From Chloranthus sessilifolius (Eukaryota > Streptophyta > Magnoliopsida > Chloranthales > Chloranthaceae), in the NCBI GenBank assembly GCA_021018995.1, contig CM037586.1, forward strand, positions 147,912,060 through 147,976,059: a stretch of DNA of 64,000 nucleotides, read 5' to 3'. This document shows, one piece after another, positions 11,617-23,484 of the stretch (its first letter is position 1; every line of letters starts with the position of its first letter). The position numbers and the translations under genes are program-made. Under the pieces are notes generated by a model that did not search any database, was not told where the DNA came from, and was given only the letters and a program-made list of their open reading frames with translations.

Positions 11617-12024
11617 TGTGACGACCCAGACCCACATGTCACAATATTGTCTGGTTTTGGGCTTAGGTCCCGCTTTGGTTTTGTTTTTGGCATAGGCTTA
11701 AGTCCTCACCCAAAATGCGTCATGACATGTAGCGTCCGTAATCATATATAGCCCAAGGTCAGAATTTTCCCTATCCGATGTGGGATTATTATAATCCCCC
11801 CACCTTATAGAAGAGCCGTCTTCGGCTCTGATACCATTCTGTGATGACCCAGACCCACATGTCACAATATTGTCCGGTTCTAGGCTTAGGTCCTCGCCCC
11901 GATTTTGTTTTTGACATGGGCTTAAGTCTCCACTCAAAACACGTCATGACATGTAGCATCCACAATCACATATAACCCAGGGTCAGGACATTCCCTATCT
12001 GATGTGGGATTATTATAAACCCCA
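11617..12024 (-). mobile_element. TRIM retroelement with a 37-bp internal region
   Basis: Two direct terminal repeats, 11617-11802 (186 bp) and 11840-12024 (185 bp), share GACCCAGACCCACATGTCAC, GTCATGACATGTAGC and GATGTGGGATTATTATAA. On the minus strand each starts TGGGG and ends CACA. Directly after the first minus-strand LTR comes GAA and then TGGTATCAGAGCCG, a perfect tRNA-iMet primer site (plus 11824-11837). The interior, 11803-11839, holds only that site and a short GGCTCTTCTATAAGG tract that could serve as polypurine tract. Such an interior is at the lower limit for a terminal-repeat retrotransposon in miniature. No 5-bp duplication is visible at the outer edges. Confidence 0.75.
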
Positions 12025-12258
12025 GTAATATATTGCATGCCTATGATATTATTTCAAACCCTAAACCAATTTATAATTTCTATAGCAATAAATGTCTGAA
12101 ACACATTAAAGCATTAGATAAAACAACTTCTTAAGATTGCAGCTTCAATAAAGTGTGGCTTTGTGGTTATGAGTATCGCCCGAGACCGGATGTCGCAGGC
12201 ACCATCTTGCCTGGATACACCGGAGAGAAACTTAGCTTTATTTATATATATATATATA
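12025..12258. other. Short intergenic stretch ending in TA repeat
   Basis: A 62-codon frame at 12153-12341 starts plausibly but runs into the TA tract and the CACTA MITE; I do not recognise it. The TA tract at 12243-12258 hosts the MITE insertion. Confidence 0.4.
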
Positions 12259-12424
12259 CACTACAAAAAATAAGACTATTAGCGGCAGTTTTTTTTAATA
12301 AAAAACTGCCGCTATTAGTACTGTCGCTACAAAAATGTTAGTGGCAGTTTTTTGTAGCGATAAGACTAATAGCGGCAGTTTTTTATTAAAAAAATTGCCG
12401 CTAATAGTCTTATTTTTTGTAGTG
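12259..12424. mobile_element. CACTA-type MITE, 166 bp
   Basis: It starts CACTACAAAAAATAAGACT and ends with the inverted form ...TTTTTTGTAGTG; the arms match for about 40 bp, including TATTAGCGGCAGTTTTTT. An internal third copy of the GGCAGTTTTT motif sits at about 12343. CACTAC ends are diagnostic of CACTA/En-Spm elements. The 3-bp flanks ATA/ATA fit the expected duplication but lie in a TA repeat, so they are uninformative. Confidence 0.85.
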
Positions 12425-12640
12425 ATATATATATATATATATAGGAAAAAGTGTTTGTCTTTCATGAGAGGACGGTCACCGTTCTCCAAGCTTTCACGTG
12501 AAGCTCTACACGGTATCCAAAATATTGTTTCGATGTCACATGGAGCTCCATGTGTATCTTGGAAGCCAGTCACCATTGGAAGACTTAATCAGCTCCCATA
12601 TATATATATATATACCTTTATATAAAAGTGAGAAGGGTAT
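12425..12640. repeat. TA microsatellites flanking a foldback segment
   Basis: TA tracts at 12425-12442 and about 12598-12613 bracket a 155-bp segment. Inside it GACGGTCACCGTTCTCCAAG pairs loosely with CAGTCACCATTGGAAGAC repeated text, and CACATGGAGCTCCATGTG (12537-12554) is a perfect 18-bp palindrome. It may be another small insertion in the same TA block. Confidence 0.45.
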
Positions 12641-12960
12641 CTTGTTTAGATTCCTTCCTATCACTAAAGACAAAAGAGTTACTATTGATTTTTGGTTTCT
12701 TTAAATTCACCCACCGAATAGTTGAGTTTACCCACGCTGAAATACATGGGCTGCGTTAAATCAGACAATGGGCATCGTTTATCTTCTCAATCTTTTGCAT
12801 GATGGCTCTTGAGATCATGTGAGTACTATCGGTCGATCAGTGTTTTATTTTATAAAACACACATCTTTGAAAAAGTGACCTGAACATCATGTGCACGCTC
12901 AAAATTGATCTTAAGGTTACTTTTTTGGGTGTGTCACATAAATTTCCACTAAAATTTTGG
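12641..12960. other. Intergenic DNA, nothing recognised
   Basis: No coding, RNA or clear repeat structure is seen. Confidence 0.4.
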
Positions 12961-14815
12961 TGCCCTATGAATTTTTTTTTAAACTAAAAATTATTGGCCA
13001 ATAATTTGAACTTATCGGCCGATCATTTGCTAATCATCAAATTATTGGCCGATATAATGAAATCGGCCGATAATTTTGGATTTTATTTTTTCGGCCGATA
13101 ATTTTGGATTTTAAAAAAAAAGAAACTTTGGGCATCAAAATTTTGACCTGGACCACAAGGTTTCGGCCGAAATTTTGTCCGGGATTTTCGGTCTATATCC
13201 CAAAATTTTGGATAAAAAATCATGGCTTTCAAATTCTCGGTCAATAATTTGAAGTTATTGGCTAATAATTTGCTAATCATCAAATTATCAGTCGAAATCT
13301 TGTAATCCAGGCCGAAATTTCGATGCCCAAATTGTTTTTTTTTAAAAACCCAAAATTATCGGCCCGCTAATTTGAAGTTATCAACCGAAATTTTGATCCA
13401 TGATCCCAACTAAAATAAGTGTTTATCATTTGGGATCGAGGTGCCAAACTCGGTATCGGGTATCAATCCAGGGAGGACCGATACGAATCGGCCGATACAT
13501 ATTGGCCCTTGTGAAGAAAAAAACCAAGGTCTTGGCGCAAACCGATACATTTCGGCTGATATGGGCTTGTATCAGCCGATACTGATACCAAGTTGGAGGA
13601 CCAAGAAGTATCAGAACGGATACGTATCGGTTTATTGAAAAACCGATACGTATCGCCGTTATGTATCAGTATCGCTCAAGATGTCATACCTTACAACAAG
13701 GATCGAAATTTCGGACGAAACGAATCGGTTTCGAACCCCACCGAAATGTCGAGATTTGGTAGAAAATCAGGCGATATTTGTAGAAATCTTGTGGTCCAGG
13801 CCGAAATTTCAATGCCAATTTTTTTTTAAAAAAAACCCACAATTATCGACCGATAATATATATGATGATTTAATATCGACCAATAATTTGATGATTAGCA
13901 AATCATCAACAAATAACTTCAAATTATCAATCGGTATCGGCTGATACAGGTCCGTATCGGTCAATACATATTGGTTTGTGCCGAGACCTTGCGCTTTTAT
14001 TTTTCTTTTAAAAAGGGCCAATACGTATCGGCCGATTCGTATCGGTCCTCCGTGGATCGATACCTAATGCAGATATCAAGTTTGCTACCTTCATCACAAA
14101 TGATAAAGGCTTCATTTTAGTTGGGGTCAAGGATCAAAATTTCGGCCGAAACATATCAGTTTCGAACCGCACCGAAATAAAATCTCAAAATTTTCGGTCA
14201 AAAATTGTGGCCTTCAAATTCATGACCGATAATTTGAAGTTATTAGTCGATAATTTGCTAATCAACAAATTATTGGCCAATATTTTAAAGGCCGATAATT
14301 TTTAGTTTTAAAACAAAAAAAAAAAGAAAAGTATGAGCACCGAAACTTCGGCCTAGCCCACCACATTTTGGTCGAAATTTCATCCGAGATGTTCAACCGA
14401 AATTTTAGTGAACATACCAGATTCGGTTTGTTAGCCAAATTATTGGCTAATATTTTGAAAGCCGATAATTTTTTGTTTTAAAACAAAACAAAAAAAAGTA
14501 TGAGCACTGAAACTTCGGCTTGGCCCACCACATTTCGATAGAAATTTCATCCGAGATGTTCAGCCGAAATCGCAAAATTTCAGTGAGCATACCAGATTCG
14601 GTTTGTTGGCCAAATTATTGGCTAATATTTTGAAGGCCGATAATTTTTTTGTTTTAAAACAAAAAAAGTATGAGCACCACAAAACTTGACACCTTACCGC
14701 ATTTTGGCTGAAATTTCGTCCAGGATGTTCAGTCGAACTCCCGAAATTTTTGTGAACATACCGGATTTGGTTTCAGTCCTAACCAAATCAAAATTTCGGT
14801 GTCTAATAATTTTTT
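12961..14815. repeat. Cluster of ATCGGCCGATA / AAATTTCGGCCGAAA foldback repeats
   Basis: The segment is built from many inverted and direct copies of TCGGCCGATAATTTG, GGCCGAAATTTC and GATACGTATCGGCCGAT, separated by short A runs. Three tandem-like copies of a block containing GAAACTTCGGC and CATCCGAGATGTTCA lie at about 14325-14420, 14505-14600 and 14670-14770. GGATCAAAATTTCGGCC-type termini occur near 13698 and 14130. No open frame is convincing. It reads as repeated nested insertion of one foldback family plus local duplication. Confidence 0.6.
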
Positions 14816-14911
14816 TTTTTAAATACAAAAATATTTTTTAAATTTATATTGTAACGATTCATTCTTCAAATAAACTGCTCTTACGTGTATTTGCACATAT
14901 AGAGTCCACTA

Positions 14912-14912
<1 letters not shown>

Positions 14913-14995
<83 letters not shown>

Positions 14996-15025
14996 TTAGT
15001 GAGTGAGTGAGTGAGAGAGAGAGAG
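14913..15025. repeat. Compound microsatellite (TA)n(GA)n(GTGA)n
   Basis: About 29 TA units are followed by about 12 GA units, then GTGA units and again GA. The same TA-to-GA transition is seen at 43978-44049. Confidence 0.9.
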
Positions 15026-15974
15026 GATGATATGCTAATTACCATTTGAAAGTCTACGAAAACGTTACTTTTGCACATGTGTCAATATTTTTACCCACCG
15101 TATGCACTACTGTTATACAATTTGAAGATATATACTCTCTAGGTAATGACTTGGGGAACTGACTATTATGTTTTCTCTATATCTGTGCACTTTAATACCT
15201 ATTATTGTTCGTATTTTTTTAATGGCAAATATTGAAATTCATTAATTGGACAATTTGCATCCTCTAATATGTCTGATTCTTCAATTTAGATATGTTGAAA
15301 TGATGGACACCACTTGTCTGATTAGATTAATCACACGGATGTCTCACGTGATAGAACAGTGAAATGTATTTTAAAATTTTAATAGTATAAGATCAAATGC
15401 ATATTTGAATGATATATGATCATTTAAATACTATTTTTCATATCATGTCATCTAGCTCAAGCTTCTCGTATATTAAAGCGCTCTTTTTCCTTTTTCTTTG
15501 CTCCCTTGTTTTCTTTTTTTCACAGGAGATGGGAAAAATAGTAAATAAGAGCGCTGTTGCGTCTGGCTGAAACGAAATTAAGTTCCATCTCCCTTAAAAA
15601 AAATATATAGGGCTTGATGAACGCCCCTTGTTAATAAAAGAGTTTTATGATTTTTACACTCAAATAACCTCCCATTTAATAAGTGGCTTGATGAATTGAT
15701 GAAATCTCTTCAATAATTAAGGGGTATTATGGTATTTTCAATTTGCCTCTTGAAGTGACTTTGGATGGAAAAATTATTGGGGTCACCGATTCTTTCTTTG
15801 CCAGCTTTCTAAGCAAAATAATTTTTTATTATTATTGGGATATGGTTCTCCAACTACATTTAACCATCAAATGATTTAAATGATCTTATCTTCTTACACT
15901 ATTAAATACTATTAAAATATCACTTTTTATCTTACACTATGAAGTGTGAATTATTATACTTTCATGAGGCACAC
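15026..15974. other. AT-rich intergenic DNA
   Basis: No gene is seen. Near 15840-15960 there is text related to the dispersed repeat of 10309-10675 (CATCAAATGATTTAAATGATC, a CACTATGAAGTGTGA hairpin-like phrase), perhaps a fragment of that family. Confidence 0.45.
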
Positions 15975-18250
15975 TGTCACGGGGTCACACTTTCGCAACC
16001 TCAGTCTCGTGCGGTACTTAACACACGCTTCGCTAGGTTAGCTTACTTCTGATACCAACTGTCGCGGGAGCATCCTTCGACGCGCTTTCAACCCGCGCGG
16101 TGTTTCGCTACCGCGTGTAACGAAGCCAACCCATCTGCACATCAGCTCTGATACCACCCGCCTAGAGGACAGAAACTCCTCCCAACATGATTATCTCTGT
16201 TTTACGGCCTACCATTCGGTTCATCGTGCCCCTTACGACATGCCTATCTGCACCGTTGCGCTAACTTAGCCTGCTCAAGCTTCACACTGTGCACTGCACT
16301 AGTACCTCGCTCGCCTGCCGAACCAAGCCCACAGCCTTGTGCCTCGTACTCGCGTGCCCAACTGAGTCCCACGCAGCTTGCCTTCGTGTGCGTTCCGAAT
16401 TACTAGCACACGTTCATCTTTAGCCCACATGCTATCGTGCTCAACTGAGTCCCACGCAGCGCCTTGGTGTTCTCACGCGAGGTTGCCCAGCCGTATGCAC
16501 CGCGACGTATAGTCCGGGGTCATACAACAACCTCACCCGGGTTCCACACGACATCGCTGCGTCGACGTCCTAGGCCCACCCTTTTAGGCCTAGGAGACAC
16601 TTGCGCCCCCTCTGGCAACGCAAGGCCCCGTGTGCGGGGGAATAGCTCTCTAGCTCCCTTCCCCTATATAAGGGTAAAACAGTCATTCAGCCAGAATGGC
16701 AGGAGAATCTCAAACCCCTTGGTTTGACATACCGCAACGCCTCCTGCGTCGCTAGCCCACCTTGGCTATGTCGCGTCCGTGTCGCGACCGTGATGCTCCG
16801 TGTCCTACCCCATGCGACCGTGTCGCGTCCTCGCAGCGCAACCACGTCGCAAGACCAACATGGCCCCATGTCGCGTGCCCTCCTGGCACCACATGTCGTG
16901 CCACACTCACCATGCTGCAAGCTCGAGTATTGGCCCCGTCACATCCTCCACCATTCCATAAATGTCAACGTCCTCGTTCACGCATGATCGCAGTGAACTG
17001 ACCCCGCCAACTCCTCCCAGCTTGTTTGCATCTCATTTCTAGTTCTTAGGTTCGCACCTTCCCATAGCTCCCCACTGTCACCCCGGTCGGGTCAACTTGG
17101 TTATGCTATCACAAGGCCCTCACCTGTTAACTAGCTCAGGGATGTCGCGTGTCAACTTGACACCACATTGCGTGCCTCCGCACCAGTTGTTCAAGGATGT
17201 CGTGTGCCCTCTTGAGACCACATCACGTACATCCGCACCAATTGCTCAATAGCATCATCGCTTTTGGATCGAACTTGTCTTTGATACTAAAATGTCACGA
17301 GGTCGCACTTCCGCAACCTCAGTCCCGTGCGGCACCTAACGCACGCTTCGCTAGGTCAGCCTACTTCTGATACCAACTGTCGCGGGAGAGTCTTTCGACT
17401 TGCTTTCAACCCGCGCGGTGCTTCGCTAACGCGTGCAACGAAGCCAACCCATCTGCACATCAGCTTTGATACCACCCGCCTAGAGGACGGGAACTCCTCC
17501 CAACATGGTTACCTCTGTTTCACGGCCTACCATTCGGCTCATCGTGCCCCTTACGACACGCCTATCTGCACCGCTGCGCTAACTTAGCCTGCTCAAGCTT
17601 CACCCTGTGCACTGCACTAGTACCTCGCTCGCCTGCCCAACCAAGTCCACAGCCTTGTGCCTCGCGCTCCCGTGCCCAACTGAGTCTCACGCAGCTTGCC
17701 TTCGTGTGCGTTTCGAATTACTAGCACACGTTCATCTTTAGCCCACATGCTGTCGTGTTCAACTGAGTCCCACGCAGCGCCTTGGTGTTTACACGCGAGG
17801 TTGCCCAGCCGTATGCACCGCGACGCGTAGTCTGGGGCCATACATCAACCTCACCCGGGTTCCACACGGCATCATTGCGTCGACGTCCTAGACCCACCCT
17901 TTCAGGCCTAGGAGACACTTGCGCCCCCTCTGGCAACGCAAGGCCCCGTGTGCGGGGGAATAACTCTCTAGCTCCCTTCCCCTATATAAGGGTAAAATAG
18001 TCATTCAGTCAGAATGACAGGAGAAGCTCAAACCCCTTGGTTTGACATACCGCAACGCCTCCTGTGTCGCTAGCCCACCTTGGCTATGTCGCGTCCGTGA
18101 CGCTCCGCATCCTACCCTATGCGACCGTGTCGCGTCCTCGCAGTACGACCACGTCGCAAGACCAACATGGCCCCATGTCGCGTGTCCTCCTGACACCACA
18201 TGTCGTGCCACACGCACCATGCTGCAAGCTAGAGTACTGGCCCCATCACA
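15975..18250 (-). mobile_element. GC-rich non-autonomous LTR-type element with 0.96-kb direct repeats
   Basis: Two long direct repeats, 15975-16943 and 17293-18250, start TGTCACG and end GGCCCC(G/A)TCACA, so both have TG...CA edges, and they are highly similar throughout. The 349-bp spacer ends with a decayed initiator-Met primer site on the minus strand (TTTTAGTATCAAAGACAAG, complement of about 17273-17292), placing the element on that strand. Two further TGGTATCAGA-type sites lie inside each repeat (complement of 16048-16057 and 16145-16156, and their counterparts near 17366 and 17462). The region is far richer in G+C than its surroundings, which creates many spurious open frames; none has a known domain. 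No outer duplication was found. It could be a large TRIM or LARD, or a tandem rearrangement of a smaller one. Confidence 0.6.
17143..17250. repeat. Degenerate tandem pair in the spacer of the GC-rich element
   Basis: Two units of about 57 bp share GGATGTCG(C/T)GTG and CCGCACCA(G/A)TTG. They occupy about a third of the spacer. Confidence 0.55.
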
Positions 18251-18960
18251 ACACGTCTATGATCAATCTAAATTGCCTATGTGGTGATTCATCTTTAAAA
18301 CATGTCCCAAGTAAATAATCATGTTTTTAAGTGAATGTAAACTATTCAATCAGTGAAGGTCGATATCAGCTATCAAATTTAAAAACAACAGTTAATACTA
18401 AACTGTATAAATCAAATGATTTGCATTATCCGAAAAGTATGATTTTTGAATCCATGCGGCGGTATAAATTTTTAATATCATAAGTCAAATAAATGAAGCA
18501 ACATGGTTTAAACACCATTTCCTGTTTACATGAGGTAGTCGGTCCTCTATTATTTTATTATCGCTACGGGGCTTCTTGTCAAATTTTTGGCTTTTTATCT
18601 TTTTAGAGTTACAAGTGTCTGCTGTTTAGCTGATATAAGAGTTACAAGTGTCTACTGTTGAGCTGATATAAAGTCAAGTGGGCCGTGAATTTGTTGTGCT
18701 GCACTTGCCAGTTGCCATGTTCATTGATTGAAACGTCCATGAGTCGTGCCGACAAGTAATGGGAATCAACCGGAAAACCTCAACTTCGTTTTCTAACCAT
18801 CCGTTCAAACACTTCCCTGGCACCACTATGGACCGCTGCTATATTTAGCTGTCTATTTGAAGGCTTTCTGACGATGTTGATCAGATGGTTGTGGAGATTG
18901 TTTCCTAGTGCAAATTTTACTCGTGAAGCAGACACGTGTAGACAACTGCTCATGCCCGGG
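18251..18960. other. Intergenic DNA, no gene seen
   Basis: It contains a duplicated phrase around GAGTTACAAGTGTCTGCTGTT (about 18606 and 18646) and fragments resembling the 10309-10675 family. No coding signal. Confidence 0.45.
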
Positions 18961-18990
18961 TAGTGACCGGCCGTCTACCAAGTATCAACT

Positions 18991-19150
18991 TTTCTAAAAT
19001 GCCCCTAACTCATATGTCCCAATTCTAATTACAAAATCTTCTAATTAAATTAAGACTCCAAATTATCCCAAAAGAGAAATTTTCATTTCTAAAATGCCCC
19101 TAACTCATATCTCCCAATTCTAATTACAAAATCTTCTAATTAAACTATCT
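18991..19150. repeat. Tandem duplication of about 90 bp
   Basis: Two copies of TCTAAAATGCCCCTAACTCA followed by CCCAATTCTAATTACAAAATC text lie at about 18993 and 19087. The second copy is cut by the retroposon insertion that follows. Confidence 0.7.
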
Positions 19151-19901
19151 CAAAGAATTTTTTAAAAACTTCATAACAATCGTGGGTCTCAGAGAGAAGT
19201 TGAGAGTCGGGAAAAGAGTTTTAATGGGAGGAGATGGGAAGGGGGGATTTAATCTCTTTCCATCCAATTTTTTTATGCTTTCAATAAATCGATCCTTTGG
19301 GGATCGTCTTTTACTTGGAGGCTTCGGTTCTCCATGTTTCTCTCCTTATATTTTCCTTATTTTAGGGGTAGAATATAGGAGTTTTATCCTCTCATTAGTG
19401 AGTCTTCTTTTCCGAAGAGTTCGACTCTACGAAGGCCTTTTTACAATCCATATTTGTTTCTGAAACGGTTTTGGTCACGGGTTTAATCGACGTTTTGATG
19501 GCTTTATTATTGCGCTGACACTTGCTCTATTTCTACGCCATGAGACATCGTTTTAAGACTTCGATTGAAGTGTTGTGTGAAGCTTTTGGTTGGTGTTTGC
19601 CCCCGTTTCCAATGTGTTGGGGTTTTTTGTAGATCGTGAGTTTCTCGATGGTGGTGACGTCTTTTTGGATGGATCTTTAGTGTTGGTTACTGGAGGATCA
19701 TGGTGGTGGATTTTTGAAGTTTTACTTCACTTTGAAGGTCCCTGAATTCTGTGTCTGTGTTAGATGGGTCTTAGATGTCATTCAATGTATTTTAATGTTG
19801 GTTATTGTAACTATCACTATTGTGGTCCTCTACTTTGTAATCGTTCTCCATTTCAAATGAAAAGGATAAAATTTATCTAAAAAAAAAAAACTATCTCAAA
19901 G
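19142..19901 (+). mobile_element. LINE-like retroposon with poly(A) tail and 14-bp duplication
   Basis: The inserted body 19156-19887 ends in CATTTCAAATGAAAAGGATAAAATTTATCT plus an A run and is flanked by the perfect 14-bp duplication AAACTATCTCAAAG (19142-19155 and 19888-19901). That is the mark of target-primed reverse transcription. A related tail occurs in the opposite orientation at 25012-25200. The 93-codon frame at 19182-19463 has no RT or endonuclease motif, so this is either a 5'-truncated LINE 3' region or a non-autonomous retroposon. Confidence 0.8.
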
Positions 19902-20570
19902 GAGAAATGTTAACCCAAAAGATAAATAAAAGACAAAATAAACGTAAAATAGAAAGAGATCTAATACACAAATAGTTGGTAAAATCTTCAATACCTACCT
20001 CATAAAAACAAGATAATAATAGAAATTTTTAATACCAAGAAAGAAAATTGCAAGAGCAAAAAAAAAATCAACTCTAGCTACAAATTTGGGAAAAAAAACA
20101 GTAGAGAGATGGATAAAATCCTTACCAGGTAATGTAACCACAATAAAGATTGGGATTTATTGATGGTTTTTATGAATGAATTTAGGGTAGAGTGAGAAAA
20201 ACTCTTTTACTAATTGCTTCAACCGCGATTTATTTTATATTTTATTTCTGAATTCAAAGGATTCGCTACCAAATTCTAGAGCCCTTTCCCAAAAGTTGAT
20301 GTCTCTAGACTATGGGCTCTTTTTATCTTGAAGTACAATATCTAAATGATTTGTATGCTCTTTCTCTTTCTCCCTTAATTTGTGTGAGTTGCAGTGTAGA
20401 GAGAGAAAATAGGGTAGAGAAAAGAAACTTCAATGAGGACAACATGGTAAAATAGGGAGGCGGAGGTAGAAATGAATTAGGAACCTTTAGGTGCACCCAT
20501 CGAATCATTGAAGGCACCTAACGAAACCATGAACTTTTTGGGAACCTTTATCACACTCACCTATTTACTA
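19902..20570. other. Intergenic DNA, nothing recognised
   Basis: The stretch is A-rich and low in complexity in places. No gene or element is supported. Confidence 0.4.
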
Positions 20571-20599
20571 AAAGCACCTACTTAATGAAAACATGCAAC

Positions 20600-20765
20600 C
20601 ACCTACCACATAATCCGACATCATTAAGTTGGCACCTTTACTAAACAAGTGCGTGCAAATAGAGGTTCCCGACATCATTAAGTTGGCTACCACCAACCAT
20701 ATAATCCGACATCATTAAGTTAGCTCTTTCAGTAAACAAATTAGTGCAAATAGAGGTTCCCTAGC
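20600..20765. repeat. Tandem repeat with 92-bp period
   Basis: ATAATCCGACATCATTAAGT and GTGCAAATAGAGGTTCCC recur in the same order about 92 bp apart (starting near 20608 and 20700), with one extra CCGACATCATTAAGTTGGC copy between. Confidence 0.7.
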
Positions 20766-20894
20766 ATTTATTGGTGAGATGATGGGAATTATTTTTCTGC
20801 TACGTTTTTCACACAATGGACCTTCAGATTATGACAAAAGATAAAATTTTAATTCCATTCAAGAATCTTTGAGGGTACTCATGCCAAAAATTAC

Positions 20895-21060
20895 TCTCTA
20901 AATTGAATCAAATGATGGAGATAATTTTTCGCCCCAATCTCTACACAATGGATCATTAAATCATGGGGCATACTATTAAACTGTCATATTTTTAATTTCA
21001 CATGACACACATCCCAAAAAAAGTGAATGAAAAATTATGTGACATACATTATGTTGATCG
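20895..21060. repeat. Fragment of the long-inverted-repeat family
   Basis: It carries TTGAATCAAATGATGGAGAT and CCCAATCTCTACACAATGGATC in the order seen in the arms at 10743 and 23513. The partner arm is not clearly present. Confidence 0.5.
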
Positions 21061-21354
21061 AAGTTGTTTAATTCCCTAATGCTACCGACTTTTCCTCTAG
21101 GTTTTTCCAACTTAAAAGATGAAGTTTTATTCTCTTTTTAGGCCATATGAATAAAATTCTTTTAAATAAGTTGACCCAAACATAACCTGAACAAGAGCTT
21201 ATATTTGAGAAAGTAAGTAGTTTTCATTGGTTCCTCTTAACCAACCCAATCTACCCCTATATACTCCTAACCCGAGATAATAAAATTAAATTAGGTACCA
21301 TTATTTACCATCCATAAAACTGTTACTTCATCCCACCTCCTTCAGTCCGAATAT

Positions 21355-21650
21355 ATTGATCGCTTTGAATCATACGATAGAAAATATTTTTTGTCTCAAT
21401 CTTCTATATAGTGGATATTGACATCCTGATTATATCATTAGATGGTAAAAATTTATTTCACTTGGCGCATAACTCAAAAAGTGACTCTAAAATTATATGG
21501 CATATATCACTCTCAAACATGATTCTAGTATCATTTTTTAGACATGCGTCATGTAATATAAAAAATCAACGGTCTAATAATACTCTCATGATCTCAAGAT
21601 CATTTGGTAAAAGATGGGAATAAATAATGATCTACATCTTCATATTTAAA
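21355..21650. mobile_element. Diverged copy of the long-inverted-repeat family
   Basis: The left arm has TTGAATCATACGATAGAAAAT, a CTCAATCTTCTATATAGTGG phrase and TCATTAGATGGT. The right arm has ACGGTCTAATAATAC, CATGATCTCAAGATCATTTGG and AGATGGGAATAA. The arms are inverted and eroded relative to 23485-23758. It is non-coding. Confidence 0.5.
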
Positions 21651-22189
21651 GAGTCATTTCACCTAATATATGTCTAAAAATCAAGTTCAATCATTTAAAC
21701 ATCCTAATGTCCACGTTCATTTGTACATACTCTTTTACTAGTGCTTTAAAACATAGGAACACCTGCCCATTATTTTAGGAATTTGATTACAACGAGCCAA
21801 CGGCTCATAGCAATTCGACCTTGATAATGAGCTGCCATCTTGACTATAGTCATGTGGCCTTTTGAGACGTGCAGGGATTTGTATGCTTTTTAAAGGCTAT
21901 CTCAAGTCCACCCATTACACATCTGACAAATTACAACTCAATGTCTGAAATGAGTAATTGTGGACAATTTTTTTCCCTAAAAATGGTATTATATACCCTT
22001 TTGGTGCACACGCATTGGGCCGAAATTGTTAACTCTTGACAGTTACACATCGGATTATGAACATTCAAATAAGTACCAATAAACTAGAAAAATTATATAC
22101 AAATGAAAGATTTGTTGACGATAAAGTGTAGGCAGGTTGACTTGGTGTGACGTTGCTTGGTTAGACTTACATTAATTGAGTCCCATTCA

Positions 22190-22387
22190 TGGATCAAAAT
22201 GCCGAAAAATCGGTACGTATTGTCTAGTCAAAAAATCGGTACGTATCAGACGATACGTATCGGTATCAGTCCGCATCGAACGATACATTACATACCATAC
22301 AATTCAATGTATCGAACGATACGTTGAATGTATTGTTTACATCTGATACCGATACGTATCGGTATCGGATGATATTTTGATCCATAG
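22190..22387. repeat. Foldback repeat of GATACGTATCGG words
   Basis: The ends ATGGATCAAAAT (22192) and ATTTTGATCCAT (about 22374-22385) are inverted. The interior is made of palindromic GATACGTATCGGTATC and ATCGAACGATAC words. It links the GGATCAAAAT terminal motif to the GTATCGG lexicon of 13440-14060, 40200-40320 and 43070-43290. Confidence 0.6.
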
Positions 22388-23189
22388 CCCCACCGCACTT
22401 GCAGCCAATTGCGTCATACCACATTAACCGCCTGCATTTTGTCTTCATAAAATCTGTCCTCCATAAAATACTGTCCAATAAACTTTTTATTTATTTTTTA
22501 AAATCCATCCGTTCCCATGATTGGGAAAGGGAGATTGACGTAGAGCATGACTAGCCGTGCTCAAGTGGTGTATCTAATACAAACCATTACTGTAAATTCT
22601 TAGGAAAAGTAGATGGTATCAGATTGTGTATGCATCTCCGATACGTACACTAGTTGGCGGATTTTTAAACCCATATAAATGAGTATAACCCTACTTAATA
22701 TCAAAAGAATTTAATCTTTCTAAATTGAAATATTTTTTAATTTAAAACAAAGAAAAATCTCGGCCTAAGGGCTGGCCGATGGGATATGTAGCAATTTTAA
22801 AACCTCGCTAGCAAGTAAATTTTTTAACAGTTGGCCGCCTTGAAAACCACACTTTTCACCACCTCATTAGACATCACTTATTAAAGGGAGCCATTACTTG
22901 CACTGCTTTTTTAGCGATTGCACAAACGTTAAAAAAGAGACTTCCTATATTAGGAACATGTGACATGTGAAAATGTAATGGCTGTTCTCTGATTTAAAGT
23001 TAATGATCTATAGATCCTATATCATTAAATATTATCTTCATTATGTAATTAAATATAGTCAAAGACTATTATTTGATTCATCATTGATCACAATAAATTA
23101 TATGATAAATATTATGTTTTGCTTTAATCTTAAACACCAACATGGCAACATGGCTTTTAAATGATCCTTTACCATTAAAACTAGTATTT
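22388..23189. other. Intergenic DNA; isolated end of the GGGAGCCATTACTTGCA family
   Basis: No gene is seen. GGGAGCCATTACTTGCA at about 22887-22903 matches the terminus of the MITE at 44552-44844, but no partner end was found nearby. Confidence 0.45.
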
Positions 23190-23484
23190 TAATATAATAC
23201 TGTTGAAATGTGATTTATCATTGTGGCATGTGATGCACATAAATGATCATTTAAATTGAACGTGCCTATTAAGTGCTTGAGCACCATCTAATTGATGAGC
23301 TTTAATATTAGCCACTAAAACTAAAAGAAATGATTGATACAAACAATGGTTGGTATTATAGTCTACAAATTAGATGATTTAAATATCCCTAAAACACTAT
23401 TTTTGGACCTATTGTACTTTAATCTATAATCTATCACTTTGATGGTCTGGATCACCTATATCATTTGAAGAATACACGATTTTC
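23190..23484. repeat. Dispersed repeat block, second copy of 10309-10675
   Basis: It holds the same ordered phrases (TTTAATATTAGCCACTAAAA, GTTGGTATTATAGTC, TTTAAATATCCCTAAAACAC, ATCACTTTGATGGT) and again abuts the inverted-repeat unit. Confidence 0.5.

Noticed and set aside
11386..11751. 121-codon plus-strand frame as a gene
   Set aside because: It overlaps the TRIM terminal repeat and has no recognisable content.
16464..18318. Many overlapping 70-90 codon frames on both strands
   Set aside because: They lie in a GC-rich repeat where stop codons are rare; frames occur on both strands in parallel in both repeat copies and show no domain.
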